Positions 1-13,022 of a stretch of 64,000 nucleotides of DNA are shown here, piece by piece; the stretch's first letter is position 1, and every line of letters begins with the position of its first letter. The stretch lies in NCBI RefSeq assembly GCF_964204645.1, contig NC_134026.1, positions 16,262,650 through 16,326,649 of the forward strand. Direction: 5' to 3'. Position numbers and translations under genes: made by a program. The DNA is from Tubulanus polymorphus. Its lineage: Eukaryota; Nemertea; Palaeonemertea; Tubulaniformes; Tubulanidae. The notes beneath the pieces were generated by a model. It worked only from the letters and a program-made list of their open reading frames with translations. It did not search any database and was not told the origin of the DNA.

Positions 1-75
1 TTAATTTACAAGATTGACCCAATAACCTTAAACCATTATTCGTATTGACATCTGGGCTAGACCGTCTTGAAATAC

Positions 76-918
76 CTAAACTTTCCAATTCAAAAACGGC
101 TTGTTCATTTTTTTCAAACTGACATCGGTTGTAGCCAGGGTCCCGCCTTTTTCTCGCTCTGTAACATTCGTTTGCAAATCTTCATTGTTCGGCAATGGTA
201 GAGCGCTTTCCGTTATCTTCGGCGGTGTCCGAGTTGCTATAGTCGTCTGCTGACTCTGGTCGTTCCTTCTGCTACTGGCTACTGCCGGCAATGTGATGGG
301 GGCTGGTTGTCCCCGTTTCTTTCTTCTTTGGTCGTCGGTAACAGTTACCTTCAATTCGCATTCGAAAACTTTGTAGATCGATCCGTTGTGTAAAGTTACG
401 TACGCCACTGCCTCTGGATTGGCTGCTCTGATTGCGTTTAATCTTTCGAACAGAAGTTTGCGTTTTGCCCTTATCTCGGTTGGTAAGTTTTCGGGAGTTC
501 TAATAGCTTGATTGGTGCTGGCAAATCGTGCTTTATATACAAATTGCCCGTCTTTGAAATCTCGAAACTTCGCTGTAATTAAGCGAGTATCGCCGCTATT
601 ACTGGGGTTTCTATGAACCCGCTGAAACACTATTTCGTCGACGTGTTCTTGGGGAATTTTATAATAGTCTACCAAAGTTTTTCTCACAACAGCCTCCGTA
701 TCCTCTTTCGCAAGTTCACCTAGTGCACCGATGAATACGAGATTATCTCTCCTTGATCGCACTTCCTGGTCAATAAGTTTATTCTCTATTTCTTCCCGCA
801 AAGATCTAAACTTACGGTTCATTTTAGTCTCCGGCGCTTTTTCAGGCCTGATTTCGATCAGAACATTCTTAAACGAGACTGAGTCTTCATCCGGTTCAGG
901 ATCAGAGCCACGACTCAT
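76..918 (-). CDS. LINE ORF1-like RNA-binding protein
   Basis: The 280-residue protein matches the plan of non-LTR retrotransposon ORF1 proteins (L1 type), which bind LINE RNA in a cytoplasmic particle. A short charged, possibly coiled segment lies at about residues 32-55. An RRM-like domain starts at RRDNLVFIGALGE (57) and runs to about 138. A C-terminal domain at about 141-185 contains ENLPTEIRAKRKLLFERL. A polar basic tail follows. The frame stays open upstream of the chosen ATG to about 1085 without another ATG, so the N-terminus may be truncated. ORF2, with endonuclease and reverse transcriptase, would lie to the left, outside the window. The domain layout is seen; the LINE assignment rests on family knowledge. 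Confidence 0.65.
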   Translation of the reverse strand: MSRGSDPEPDEDSVSFKNVLIEIRPEKAPETKMNRKFRSLREEIENKLIDQEVRSRRDNLVFIGALGELAKEDTEAVVRKTLVDYYKIPQEHVDEIVFQRVHRNPSNSGDTRLITAKFRDFKDGQFVYKARFASTNQAIRTPENLPTEIRAKRKLLFERLNAIRAANPEAVAYVTLHNGSIYKVFECELKVTVTDDQRRKKRGQPAPITLPAVASSRRNDQSQQTTIATRTPPKITESALPLPNNEDLQTNVTEREKGGTLATTDVSLKKMNKPFLNWKV

Positions 919-1158
919 ATTGCTATCACTAACATCGTCAGCGGAAGAAATCAGGTCACTAACTTTGATTGCCTTTTTAATCGGTGTCCTGCTTACGGCG
1001 GACGTAGACCCGCTCGAACGTCGGAGCTTCGACGTTTTTTCAGGCGGGGTTTTGTCGGCAACCTTTCCTAAATAAATCCAACTTTATTCGTGAGTTCGCC
1101 GGCGTGACATCCTCACGCTGCCATCTTGTATATTCAGAACACGGGTACTCGGGTACGC

Positions 1159-1610
1159 TAAAGAAGTTTCCAGTTTCTAGGCGCCATTTTGTGGCGGTCC
1201 CTCGAGGTCCCCATTGTTGCGATAATTAGCGCTCATTTTTAAAACATAAGTTTAGATTGAATATCATATAGTTCTGCAGCCCCTTGCTCGACGAAATCAA
1301 TTTATACACCATTTTAAAGGAAATGAAATGCAGATATTTGCTGGCGATTCTTGGAATTTTTGAACGCAACAATTGAGAACAGTGACGATGTGAAACCAAG
1401 GACCGCATATCTTAACCGCGCGTAAAAGAAATCGCAATATTTATTAATTTTAAAATATCTAAGTATCTCTTAAAGCTATATTTCCTATTTTCATAGAGGT
1501 TAAAGAGGGTTATTTGCAGTTTAAGCCTGCGTTGATTTTTTTTTGAATATCTTTCCTGACGACTGATCTGTAACCGCTTGAGTTTGAGATTACGCGCAAA
1601 AGGGGTCTCT
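1159..1610 (+). repeat. Solo arm of the 44.4-kb foldback element
   Basis: This stretch starts with TAAAGAAGTTTCCAG and matches the left arm of the inverted-repeat element at 44391-46095 along its length, with scattered substitutions and one length difference. No matching inverted arm lies nearby, so it is a solo terminal repeat or a truncated copy. The small open frames inside it are part of the repeat, not genes. Confidence 0.8.
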
Positions 1611-2632
1611 GTCAATTGAATATAACTAAAGGCGAGTGAAATTTCAGTGTTTCATTGATAGTTGATAGTTGACGACAGTATTGTAAGTTGAACAAAATTG
1701 CTGAGGGCGGTGTCACGATCTACTGCTTTTTCACAAATTGAGATTATTCCTAGACAGTGATAGCCTGCGATTATGAAACGTAATGAACAGTTTAATGAGG
1801 TCATAAATATTTAAACTGTGAAAACTAACTCAACTGCTGTGCAAAGAAGGACTGATTAAACAAAAATTGCTCGTGAGCATAAACATTTCAAACTATCCCC
1901 GTTCATTCTGCAATCGCTAACAGGAAATTAGACTAACGAAATGCACCAATGTTCACTGTGATTGAGGCGATACAATATTCTTTTATGTCGCACTTTTGCA
2001 CCCAGCTCGTATAGTTTTACTTAAGTCGGAGTATGCTCCGATGAACTATATTATCTAAGAGGTCTATTATCTATTAGGTCTAAGAGATCCATCATTTTTG
2101 ATTTAAGACTTCCCCTGAATATCCAAGATAGTTCAACGGAATTCACCTGGGAGAGATCATCAGAAAATTGGAAATCTTTAATTTTCTTATTAATTTGTTA
2201 GCAAAATATTTCAGGTATCTCAATGTGATCTTTCCAAGAATAGAATTTCAGCGCGGTCTTCACATGAAGCCTCATAATCGTCTTTTGTCTTGGTTTGTTT
2301 AGGGATTTCTGAACATTCGGAAGACCATTTTGTCATCTCTTGATTATTATTAGGGTTTTCTGATCATTCGCCAACGTTATTGCTATTCCATGAATTGATG
2401 TCAATCTGCTTTTTCCTGGACACCTCTTACAAAACATGTATTACTTACCGCCCATTATTAATATCATCGTTTACACATCGTAGATCTTACCCCGCTGAAT
2501 GAAACAAGTCAAGTGTAAATTCAATTTGTGTCGCAAATTTTACACATTTGGCCGAGCGATTAAAACGATGATTAAGTGGCAGCTATAATAGATCCCTACG
2601 GGACTGTCCTAAAAACATTTCAGTGTTAAGGC
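1611..2632. other. No gene seen
   Basis: AT-rich intergenic sequence with frequent stops in all frames. I see no domain, repeat family or RNA gene that I can support. Confidence 0.5.
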
Positions 2633-2697
2633 GGGCGTAGGTCGGCCTTGCGACGCGATGCGACGATCGCGTCGAGTCGCAAGGCCGACCTACGCCC
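2633..2697. repeat. GC-rich perfect hairpin
   Basis: The 22-bp arms at 2633-2654 and 2676-2697 are exact inverted copies (GGGCGTAGGTCGGCCTTGCG at the outer end) around a 21-bp loop that itself contains CGATCG. The GC content contrasts sharply with the AT-rich surroundings. It looks like a very short MITE or the joined ends of a deleted DNA transposon. Confidence 0.75.
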
Positions 2698-3145
2698 GGC
2701 TTTAGAAAATATAACAACAATCATTGTAGTAATAGATTATGCGAGGAATTAGGTAAAGCCAAACATGGCTTAACCTAGTCCTAATCCTTCGACCACTCAT
2801 ATGCACTCGTTACCAGAAAGTTAGGATTCATACATACAAATGGAAAAGCATGCAATGGGTTTCAATCAATAGTTTCAACTAAGAAATTTATAGAGAGTAT
2901 TTTTAAAAGCTTGTGGCGATTGTGGGCATTTGATGCTTGTAGTCAGCTCGTCCGGCGTCCGTCTTAACTATTAGCTCCCTCTTCTTTTAACTTGACATAA
3001 TGTTTGTTTCGATTAGTTATGCACCTGCGTTTTATTTTGTGGTATGGGATCCAAGATGGCTGACTGGCGGCCTGGATGCTCATTGCATAAAAAAGAAGCT
3101 GTCACATGAATCAAAATGATTCATATTTAACGAAGGTATCGTGCA
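2698..3145. other. No gene seen
   Basis: Intergenic AT-rich sequence with no recognisable feature. Confidence 0.45.
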
Positions 3146-3480
3146 GATATTTAGATGTTGGAATGATAAGCCCCTGCGCAAAGTTTCAAGGTCACGTCAT
3201 ATTCCATGTATCCACCAGGGTAGTGCCAAATACTTGAAAATGCGAGAAATTTCAGATCACCTTGCAAACGTAATTCATTTCAAAACAAAGATATGTTGAA
3301 GATATGTAGCCCATGGAATGATACGCCCCTGTGAAAATTTTCAAGGTCACGTGATTTTCACTTTGGCCACCAGGGGTTGCTGCATACATGAAAAAGAGGC
3401 GATTCCGGATTAACTTCTAAACGAAGCAGAATTTCATAATGATGTGTTGCCGATATTTGGTCTATGGCCTCGAGGGGTAG
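3146..3480 (+). repeat. Diverged tandem repeat, period about 152-155 bp
   Basis: A block with the core GGAATGATAAGCCCCTG, then TTTCAAGGTCACGT and CCACCAGGG, occurs near 3160 and again near 3315. The start of a third unit lies near 3452. Units are well diverged, so the duplication is old. Confidence 0.6.
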
Positions 3481-6400
3481 AGAATATCGCACGGCTTCCA
3501 GGGGTAAGAGTGTATTGCCTTTTAGGAACATTTTCAAAATTTAAGTGTGGACGGAATGCGCCGAATGGTGGTTCTTGTTTTTACATTCGAATCAATCGAG
3601 ATCGAGGTTAAATTTTATTTCATAATATTTCAGGCGCAATGTTGACATTTTGTTTCAACAGATCGATAGTTTCGAGTTTCTTTGATTACATTTGTGAATG
3701 ACCCCGATCCGTCTCCGTACACACTAGAGACATCGCGCACTACCGCGCATTTCCTGGTTTGTTTACGGGTGTATATACACGGTATTTCTGCTCATTGAAG
3801 GTAAGATATTCTATGAGTTATGATTGTCATTGGTCCTAAATGCCCCGAAAATGTCTACTACAGCAGGATGTTAGCACGGGACGGAGAGAATATCAAAACC
3901 TCTATCTACTACGATGTGATTACAATTCAATTCAATGCAATTTAATTGATCTTAAACATTGAGAGCGAATCACCACATCGACTCATCGAAGCCGGAAATA
4001 ATCAATTTTTTCGTAAAACACATTTCAACTAATATTGTAAGACACAACTTCTGATATAATTAGGCCTAGCTCATATACCATCGTTACGATAAGATACGGT
4101 ATCTTTTGATATGAATATTATTATCGAAAAATGAATATGATTATTGGAATTGGGTAATTTGCCGTTAGATTTTGATCGCTCCTTTAAAGGTTTGAAAGGT
4201 GATGTGTATGTCGATTTTCCTCTTCCCCTCTTGCCACCGGCCCTTGCAATAAGACAAGCATCTAATCCAAAACATTTTTAGACCTAACAAGTTTAAACAA
4301 CCTATTAGTTAATGGTCAGGTGAGCTACAAGACCACTGGTCTTTTATTATCTTTTATAAAATTCTTTATAATGCCTATAGTATATATTGTGTCGCCCTCG
4401 TCAGAATTTCAAGGTCTTGTTTAGCATTTTCATTTGAACTTCTTTGAAGAAAATAAATATGACCATCACGCTCCCTCGTGAACTTTTTCTGAATACTGAC
4501 GAGAACCCAATTTTGTGCGGCCTTATTTTGTCGTCAAGGCAACGGTGTAGTATCTATTCATAAGTTTTGATCTTTTGTCCAAAAAACAGACGTCTACTTT
4601 TACTAAGAGGCTACTTGGAGCACTAACTAAATGTCAACACATGTACTTGATTTGAGGATCACTATAGGCTTCTAAGTACAAAGTCCTGATGTACCACGTT
4701 TAGTCAAAATGTTTTAGGATTGCGAAGATATGGTCTTTTCGCTATATTGTCCCCCTGGCGGTAATTGTATAATAAACCATTTTACAGTTGCTAGCCGCCA
4801 TTTTGTTAGGGTACTTTTTTCCCGTATTGTTGGGTCATTTTTTTCCCTTTTTTAAAAACTATCTGTGATGCGTGTTGTATCATATTTCATCTGTCCATGG
4901 ATGGATTTTGACAGTTTCAGCAACAATCAAACCGCGTGAATCTCTTGTTTTCAGTTATGTAAAAATCATTTTTTAAATTTGCAACAATGCGACATGAGAG
5001 CGATATAAAAATTGGCGGTCAGTTTTTGCCGTGCGCATAGAAATCAAGGTTACTGAACTTTGAAGTTCGTTATTTTCAGAAATAATTTTCTAAAAAATCT
5101 AAACATTTCAAGAACTGTGCGCATAAATGCCCCCTTTCAGGTGAACTTTGAAATTTTAAGATATCTTGCCTAGTTTTTTTTCTATGGCTCTTTAACTGCA
5201 GCGCGTGTATTGTCATTCCGAGATTCGGCGCTGTTTTCTTTGCGTGTATTTCAGTATATGGGTGTTATTTTTTCATTTTTACTACACTTGTCTCTACGAA
5301 AAATGGTTTTAATATGAGTTATGTTCAAATCCCATTATTTGCAGGCTATTTCATCGGAAAATAGTTAACGATTCCGTTGACTGGCTGCCAGCTACAACCT
5401 GCAGCAGCAATCAGAATCAAGTAGGAAAAAGAGACCACCTAGGCGAACTTCGGTTATCGAAGTTAGTCGACTTTTTTTGCGAACCTTTTTCAGAACGAAT
5501 ACTATCAGTTGAATTTGAGCACATTCGCGGTAGGTCGAACCGTATCATCGATTAAGACATAATGCATGTTAATCAACATTTGGATTAAGATTAATGTGAG
5601 TAAATTTCGTGTCATGATTTTAGTATATATTTTTTTCAGATAGATGTAGTCCCCTAGGTTCACATGAACATTTGAAAGAAGGATTGAACATTTAAAAGAA
5701 TTATATTAATCAAAATAAAAGCTCTAAAATGTGAGACTGAAAAGATGGCTTATTTCTCACTTTTGCCAGTCACCAGAATCTTTTGTTATTACCTTTTGAA
5801 GAAAAATCATACGTTCAAAATCATAATTCTTTTTAATTCGTCGAAAAAAAAATTGCCTATACAATGCAATTTTTATTATAATGACCACCCAAACACTAAA
5901 GCTGCTTTTTGTTGTTCAACATCAAGTTATACCACTGATGCGAACTACAATGCACAATGGGATACATCGTTGGCTCTAAGCATTGTTTATCGTCGAGAGA
6001 GTAGCACTACCTAATAAAAGTGGATTCAGTGATGCTAAAACCGATCAAATGCATGACTTGAAGCCTGTAAGTCTGAAAACGATTGTCATCAACGATAGAT
6101 AGAACTCTGTTGAGGTTTTGAAATGCCATCATACCCCTGCGTCTTGACTTAATTCATTTCTTTCGAATGATTGACCTTGATAATAACTAAGACAACGATT
6201 AGCATATCGGATGGCAAACAATCTTGCGGTAATTTCGAGTCATTTACTTCCATCAATCTTTAAAGATAACGTAATCTTAACTATGGCCGTATCTCTTGAC
6301 CGCATCTTGTAAACAGATATGACAACTCTTTCTGTAGGTAGACCGTATAGGAATGATAAATGATGACTGTTAGAGTTGGTTGGATCATCGTGAAAATAAC

Positions 6401-6847
6401 GACGCTATTAAATAATGAAAGTTAGCATCGTTTAGTATTGTTATGGTAGTTATATAGTGACTATGCCGCAATTGACTCTCGGCCATAGATCATTCTAATG
6501 GTGTATACTTGTCATTCGACGCAAAAGCGCAAAAGTAATTTACGTTTGTCGTAATTTGTCGGAACATAGTCGCCCTTTAGTATTCATAAAGACAGCTATT
6601 ACTGGCCTTCGAATGGCTGCATGCATTGATCGCAAGCTTCCGCAGGATGCCGAAGATGGATCCCTTACACGGAATAGATTACCACTTTATTTCGATTTTA
6701 TTGTAATACCACATAATCCAACTAATCTGATAATGTGGTCCAAGACTTAACACTTTGGTGAAGGAGAACATTGAAATAACGTATCTTCAAAGAACAACGG
6801 TTTTCTGCCTAGCAACATCATCGATATGGAAACTATAAATGGAAAAT

Positions 6848-6925
6848 ATAGCTGCAAAGCAGCGATAAAGGGTTTTCTGACAGCTGCCTCACGAGTATTC
6901 GAAATGAAAGGAATTATGGAACCTT
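6848..6925 (+). repeat. Interspersed repeat, copy 1 of 3
   Basis: The stretch with AGCTGCAAAGCAGCGATAA, then GGTTTTCTG, a GCTG motif and CGAAATGAAAGGAAT recurs in diverged form at 38266-38335 and partly at 39053-39105. This indicates an old dispersed repeat family of unknown class. Confidence 0.5.
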
Positions 6926-7680
6926 TCTTGGTTGGGTTGAAAGATTGCCATATCCCCGTAGAGTTTACTGTCATCCACATAGTCTTGAGGAACCCCACTT
7001 AATACATCAGATAGGGCGAACATGGCCTTGCTTACTAGTTATCATCTTCCATTCAGAAAATTCGATCATCCAATTTAGAATTTTACCTTTCATGCCCATG
7101 CTGCGTATTTCCTTCGTCGGTGAGGCACCCCGTCAAACGCCCGTTCAAAGTCTAGATTAATCGAGCACACCTTTCATGTTCGGTCCAGTGTTTCAGTCCA
7201 TTTCTCTAAAACACATAGATAGGTTAGTTTGAAAATTGGGGACAGAAACTAATTGTACTGGGGATATAAAGGATTGTATATTTAAGTGCTCTTTTGTACA
7301 GATAATTACGTGTCCGGGGATAATTCATAGTCGGAGATTCGAAACTGAAATATTTTTTAGAAATAGTTATAGATCAACGATCACTAAGGAAGTTGAATGT
7401 GGGATGAGGTAAAAGCATTATGCATTTATCATCTTATCCGTGTTATCAAAGCATTTCTAAGTGCTTGATTTTTTACGACACAACGCAACACGAAAGGAAT
7501 AGGGAATTTAGAAAAACAATAATCGAATAATCGACTTCGATATCATGACAATTGAATAATTACTAGAAGAGCTTTTACGTAAGACAAATGAATGCCGACA
7601 AAAATGGCGTTTGTTCGGTGGACTTGAATTTGCGGCTATTCTATTGATGTACTTTTAGCGAAAAACGTGAGGAAAAGGAA

Positions 7681-7765
7681 ATGATAATAATGATGATACA
7701 GATAATTATGATGATAATAATAATGATAAAGATTATGATGATAATAATGATAGTAATGATAATAA
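7681..7765. repeat. ATGATAATA-type microsatellite
   Basis: Imperfect run of ATGATAAT and AATGATG units. On the opposite strand it gives a Tyr/His-rich open frame that is not a gene. Confidence 0.85.
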
Positions 7766-9970
7766 CAATCCAGAAAAAAAGAATATAGGGGTTTTAGGTA
7801 CGTAAGAGCAGCAGAGGTCCCTAAATACACGTAGCGTAAATCACCTTCGGCAATGGGGTGAATATTCTCAGCAATTTAACTTGGTTCTAAAGCTATTTTC
7901 ACGTGGAAACGAATTTTAATTAGATTGGTCCACAACACCTTGGAATATAGTATCTTCAGCTCTTCGGATGTGCACTGAAACTCGTTAATTGGAATCATAA
8001 TGAATAGCCACACGGAACGCCGCAGTCAGTTGCCGTCCTTAATAAGCAATCCGCCATTGCAAATTAGCGCATGCAGGTGTTCTATGGGGTTGCTGATTAC
8101 ACCTTAGGATTTGCACTGTTTTGCACGGAAAGTAATCGGCAGCAAATTATCTTCTCTACAAGTGGCATCGGTTTCAAATAAAAAAGAAATAAATGTACAA
8201 TTCCAAGCCTCTGTATGTCAACCACCTGTATTGACATGCAGGTCTAAAAATGCCAACTTTTAAGCCCGTAGCGTTGGTGACGTACAGGTAGGTTCTTTAA
8301 TGTGGTTGTAACTCCAAGGAGTCCTACCCCGCTAAAAGTGGGTTCGCCCGAACCCCTGGCTCGATTTATATATTTTCTATCATTTTCAAACATGTGAAAC
8401 TAGTATAAATTGTAAAATTATTCGCAATTCATTCACAGATCTGATTATTGAATTTGAATTTCACCGATTTGATTATCGAATTTTCCATGCTAAAGATACT
8501 TAATTATAATTTTGGAAAGCTGGGACGCGAATGATTCATTTGCTGTATGTCCTTAAATGGAATCTTCATAGACAAAACTAGGTTATGGTCATATTTGATA
8601 ATAAGGAGAGTTCCAGTAAAACACAAACGAAGATCCATTTTTACAATTGGGTAATAATTCCGTGAAACGTTACATGCTTCCTTTTGAATGATTAACCATT
8701 GCTTATCGGCAAATAGCTTATATTATGATGACAAGTTTTCCACACAAGAGACGTTGCCGGAAGTTAAACTTGTGAGTAATCTGATCTACTTTTGATTTAT
8801 TCGTCAATCTGCTTCGGGATCGTGTTGAGGAATGCATCAAACATCCGTTGAATACTACCTTCCGGCATCCGCAAGTCAGATTCATTGAATTGCCTGTAGG
8901 CGAATAAGACGATTAACTTTACTTTGTTGATAGGGTTTTTCGAAGAGATCAATAGCTTGTGTTTGAACAAAGACATTTCACCTAAAGTAGTGTGTCAAGG
9001 GTGTATGCCTATGATGCGTATCATACAGACAAGATTTTCGAAATCTCCAGTTAATCTGTAGGGCTTACTTTATTATAATCAGTAATCAGTCACCACATCA
9101 ACCGAGAGATGAAAAAGCATATAATCTTTTTTCGAAAAGTATGGAAATTTATGGAGTAATACCATATCATTTACCACTTATGCCACGCACTAAAACGTTG
9201 GTACGTATTGGTATATACAAAGACTTATAGAGTGGTGTTGTATACGAATTTGACCGTGCATGAGCATGGGTGACTAATCCCTTCAATAACTGTATTAACT
9301 CAATTAGTTTTGGCGTGTGGTTGTAGCGTGGGTGTAAGGGTTTGGTCACTCGTTTATTGCGATCAAATATCAGATACACAGGTCCAAGGGTCCACGGGTC
9401 TAAGATATATAAGGTTAAATAGGTACACAAGCACTGGTGGATCCACGAGTCCAAGGGTCCACAGACTTATCGCCGGACGACAAATTATCGTTACTTATAA
9501 TTATTTATCGTGTTCAATCCTGCAATACGATGATTAAAGTGAATTCGATTTGAATTACTAATTACCGCTTAAAAACGCCTAAATGCACTCTAATTGTAGC
9601 AATACATTCTAATTGAATTTATCCGTCTATTTTTCGTTAACTTGCTTTCATTCGAACGTCTAAAAAAGCGATTTTGATTCCCGAGACACTTCTGAAACAT
9701 AATCTTGAAACTACATTTCAGGATTGAAGGTACGAAAGTGCAATAGCACACACCATGATTGACAATGAGGAATTGCGATTGACGAAAAGTATATAAAAGC
9801 ATAGTTCTTCAGAAGTTTGCAAGTTGCGATTTTATTTTCTACAAGAGACACGCGCATGCGCAGTAATGAATAATATACAATCGTAAACAAACCACGAAAG
9901 CGAGAGATATAGTCTGCGCATGGGCTGGTCATAGATGATCGCGAAGCTAGAAAACTACCGCTATTATACT

Positions 9971-11165
9971 CAATTTCAATCCAATTTCAATTTCAATTTA
10001 TTTTCAGAGAAAAGCGTTACATTTTAACAGGTTAAACAATTCAAAAAAGAGAGAAAAAAATATATAAATTTAACAGTGTGCTTTTCCATGTGGGCCTTGC
10101 AAAGCCTTGCAGGCCGCTAGCGCAGGCACCCAATGAAAGAGAGAAAAAAAGAAATGAGAGAGAAGACAGGAGAGAAAGATGAAAAAAGCTGAGCTCGTAC
10201 TAGAGAAGTTACAAGAAAAGTAGATTGGTGTAGGAAATGCATGTATAATGATAATAATGAATAATGAACGTTAAGTTGATGTATTGGCGAATTTGGAGCA
10301 ATTGTAACAGTTTGGGTTGCCGCAGATTATGTTTGTATTGTATTTGAGATATGATTTTAGATGGTGTTTAAGTGTATGTTTGTTCATGAGCAGTGCTTGT
10401 GTTGGTAAGGGACGGTTTTGCGAGATTGACAGAATTTTTGAGAACGATTTAGTGCTTGTACTTGGTAATTGGTAGACGATATGTGTGATCATGTTGAATG
10501 TTTTTGTAGGTGTCCATAGTGGGAGGAAGGTTTTCAATGGTAAAAATGTTGTTGAAATAATGTGGTGATGATAGTAGAGGATGTTGTGGTGGATAAATAG
10601 GGTGGCTTTTTGTATGACGATGTCGTTTATTTTGAGATTGTTTAACCTTTTGAAAAGAGGATCAGAGTGGGCAGTATAATTTGATTTGGTTATGATTCTG
10701 ACAATTTTCTTCTGAACGAGTAGGAATTTGTTGTTGTGTTGTGAGTGCCCCCATGCTAGTAAACCGTTAAGGTTAAGTGCGGATATATGAGAGTATTGTA
10801 GAGTGTAACAAGGTTTTGATAGTTAAGTATGTTCTTCGTTTTTTTTTATTATTCCAGTGATGCGAGAGATTTTTTTTGTGCATTTTTTGTGTGGTTTCCA
10901 ATTGAGATTCTCATGTTTCGTCAGACCTAGGAAGTCTGTTTGCTTTACTCTTTCTATAATGGTTTTGCCTAATTTGATGTAAAAAATGTGGTGCAAGTAC
11001 GGGTTTCTTTGGTAATTGTGAAATATAATGTACCAATGTTTCTGTGTGTTAATCTGTTGGCTAGAAGCCAGTCATTTGATTTTGCGAGATCATTATTTAC
11101 ATTTTGTGCTAGTGTGTTGAGGTTCTTATGAGATGGAATGCAATTTACGATGAGATGCAATGAGA
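9971..11165 (-). mobile_element. 5'-truncated LINE copy, 3' end
   Basis: Read on the minus strand, the right end (10969-11160) encodes an RT palm-to-thumb segment with the usual LINE pattern LAQNVNNDLAKSNDWLLANRL. The last open frame ends at 10271 with a cysteine cluster CGNPNCYNCS. A 3' UTR of about 300 bp follows, with a GGCCTGCAAGG hairpin-like block, and the element ends in AAATTG repeats (9971-10000 read in reverse). The same 3' UTR block recurs at 57542-57700. Frames are broken, so this copy is dead. Confidence 0.65.
10271..10537 (-). pseudogene. LINE ORF2 C-terminal fragment
   Basis: An 88-codon frame with a C-terminal CGNPNCYNCSKF cluster. A closely similar ending (CDNPNWYNCS, with one cysteine replaced by tryptophan) closes the LINE copy at 57.76 kb. 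This shared ending shows that both are the tail of the same ORF2, downstream of the reverse transcriptase domain. Confidence 0.55.
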
Positions 11166-13022
11166 TACTGTCCGTACAGTGTCACCCCTAGCGTCATTTA
11201 GCCGACGTCACACTTTACATTTTATTAAAGTACAGACAAATAGACGAAACGCTGACTTTTGAAGGGAATTGTTGCCCGTAAATGAGCATCAACCGGGACT
11301 CTTTCGTGAGGTTAATGAACCTTTGTCACAATATAGACACCTCAGAGCAAAATTTCTAGCAATCAACTTCGCTGGCGCCATCAATCCGATTGGCTACAGT
11401 CACACTCGAAACAAATAGGGACTCAAAACAGTGACGTTATCTAATGACGGCTTATCCCTTCAGTTGGTATATGATTGTACTTTTGAGATAAGCATTATTA
11501 AGGCCTTGTGGACATGTTCAGAAGTATCTGTTCAAAGATTCTTAACCAGGAAATAACTAGCAAAGTTAAATCCGATACGCCCTATTCAACATTGAATGGT
11601 AATGCATACATCTGTACTATCGGGGTAGCATTTGGAAAGATCAGTACTGCTCAACGAACATGCGTGCAACAAAATATGCAGGTACTACGTCCTTTATTCA
11701 GATTTATAAGCCAGCCGATCACAGGAGATTCTTGGCCCCACCAAAATCATTGGACCGGGCCTTAGCCAAAGCTAGGCACGGATCAAATGCAAAGCGCGTA
11801 AATCGCGACAGTTCCAGAAGTGGCTTTATCACTTCGCATTGTCACGGGAGGGGAAGATTTATGTTCGTAGTAGGCCGATCGTAGGTCTTGGGCTACTGAA
11901 AGGACTGTATTGAATCAATCAATATTGATTGGCAGGGTGGCAGACAGCCACGTAGGTTTAGGTTCACCGGGGCTAAATAATGAATACATATACCGTAACA
12001 CCAGGGAGGGCTAGGGCTGAATTTGATAGATGAATCTCATGAACGAAAGAAATATGAAATATATGATACATAGTCAAGAGTATTACAAAAGGGTTTTAGG
12101 CGAAGTGCGAACCCTATTAACTATTTAATTGTCAACGTAACGACTTCGGAAATATCGCACATCAGGACTAATACGACAAATGTAATGTCCATATGGTGTC
12201 GCCATCTGCTGCTATTTAGCAGCTGTTTCATGGTTTAACGTTACGCTCAGTTTTTTTTACTTCGTCATTTTATCACAGTACCGCCAAAAACTCGAAACAC
12301 CCTACACACGGAAGACACGCGTGGTAAAAAAAGCTAAACCGCAAACGACAAGGGAAAGCCAAAGCCAAACCGGTGTTTTCCGTCTGTATGCAGTGCAGCG
12401 TGGTGAATATGCATAGAACGACAAACGGCCCCAGTAAAAAAATGACGTGGAAAGATACAGGCAAAATAGTGTATTGCAATCTTCGGTACACAACGGATAT
12501 ACAGTACCGTGTTGTTTGAAAGTTCAACTCTATCAATCAGAGGCCACAAATCTCCATTGATGAACTTATTTCGATCGGTAATTCCTTCTATACATGGTAT
12601 AAATAATTGTCGCAACGATGAAATCCCGCTATGCGGGCGCATGCAAAATCGACATAGAAGCATTACATCCATATCGATCGCGGCAAGTTATTTGAGTCAT
12701 TCTCATGAAAAAGGATTCTTTGCTCTCCTTGTCTAAAATACATTATTCAGCTTATCTCATGTTATTGGATCCATTCCTAAAATGAGTGACGGTTTGTCGC
12801 CTAGCCCAACGCGTACGGGAAACAGTATAATAGTAAGAATGATTATAATCTGTAAATTTGTATAGGGTCTGTTCCATTTACAAGATGTTCACCAGCGCTC
12901 TTAGCGTTTAAGCGAAAACTGCATCTAAAGTTCACAGAAAAGCAGATGTTCAAACTGTGTTTAAATGTGTACCGATCATAGAATTTCCGAATCGCTGAAT
13001 CCAAAGAGTTTGATATGTTGTG
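11166..13022. other. No gene supported
   Basis: Several overlapping open frames of 60-110 codons lie at 12270-12740 on both strands, but none shows a domain or credible composition. The left flank of the 2-kb Polinton derivative (hexamer GTTGTG) is at 13017-13022. Confidence 0.45.

Larger units (their letters stand above)
3481..9970. other. Long gene-poor stretch
   Basis: About 6.5 kb with only short open frames that lack codon structure or domains. It contains a simple repeat at 7681-7765 and a copy of an interspersed repeat at 6848-6925. A short echo of GGTCCAAGGGTCCACGGGTC-like sequence occurs twice near 9386 and 9447. I cannot support a gene. Confidence 0.5.

Noticed and set aside
731-1075. 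114-codon plus-strand frame
   Set aside because: Antisense to the LINE ORF1 frame and its upstream extension.
7636-7830. Tyr/His-rich minus-strand frame
   Set aside because: It translates an ATGATAATA microsatellite.
8325-8365. GTGGGTTCGCCCGAACCCC as a tRNA or element end
   Set aside because: Short palindrome-like stretch without an A box or a paired inverted end nearby.
12273-12736. Cluster of overlapping frames of 63-112 codons on both strands
   Set aside because: No domain, no shared frame preference and no similarity that I recognise; likely chance in a locally GC-richer stretch.
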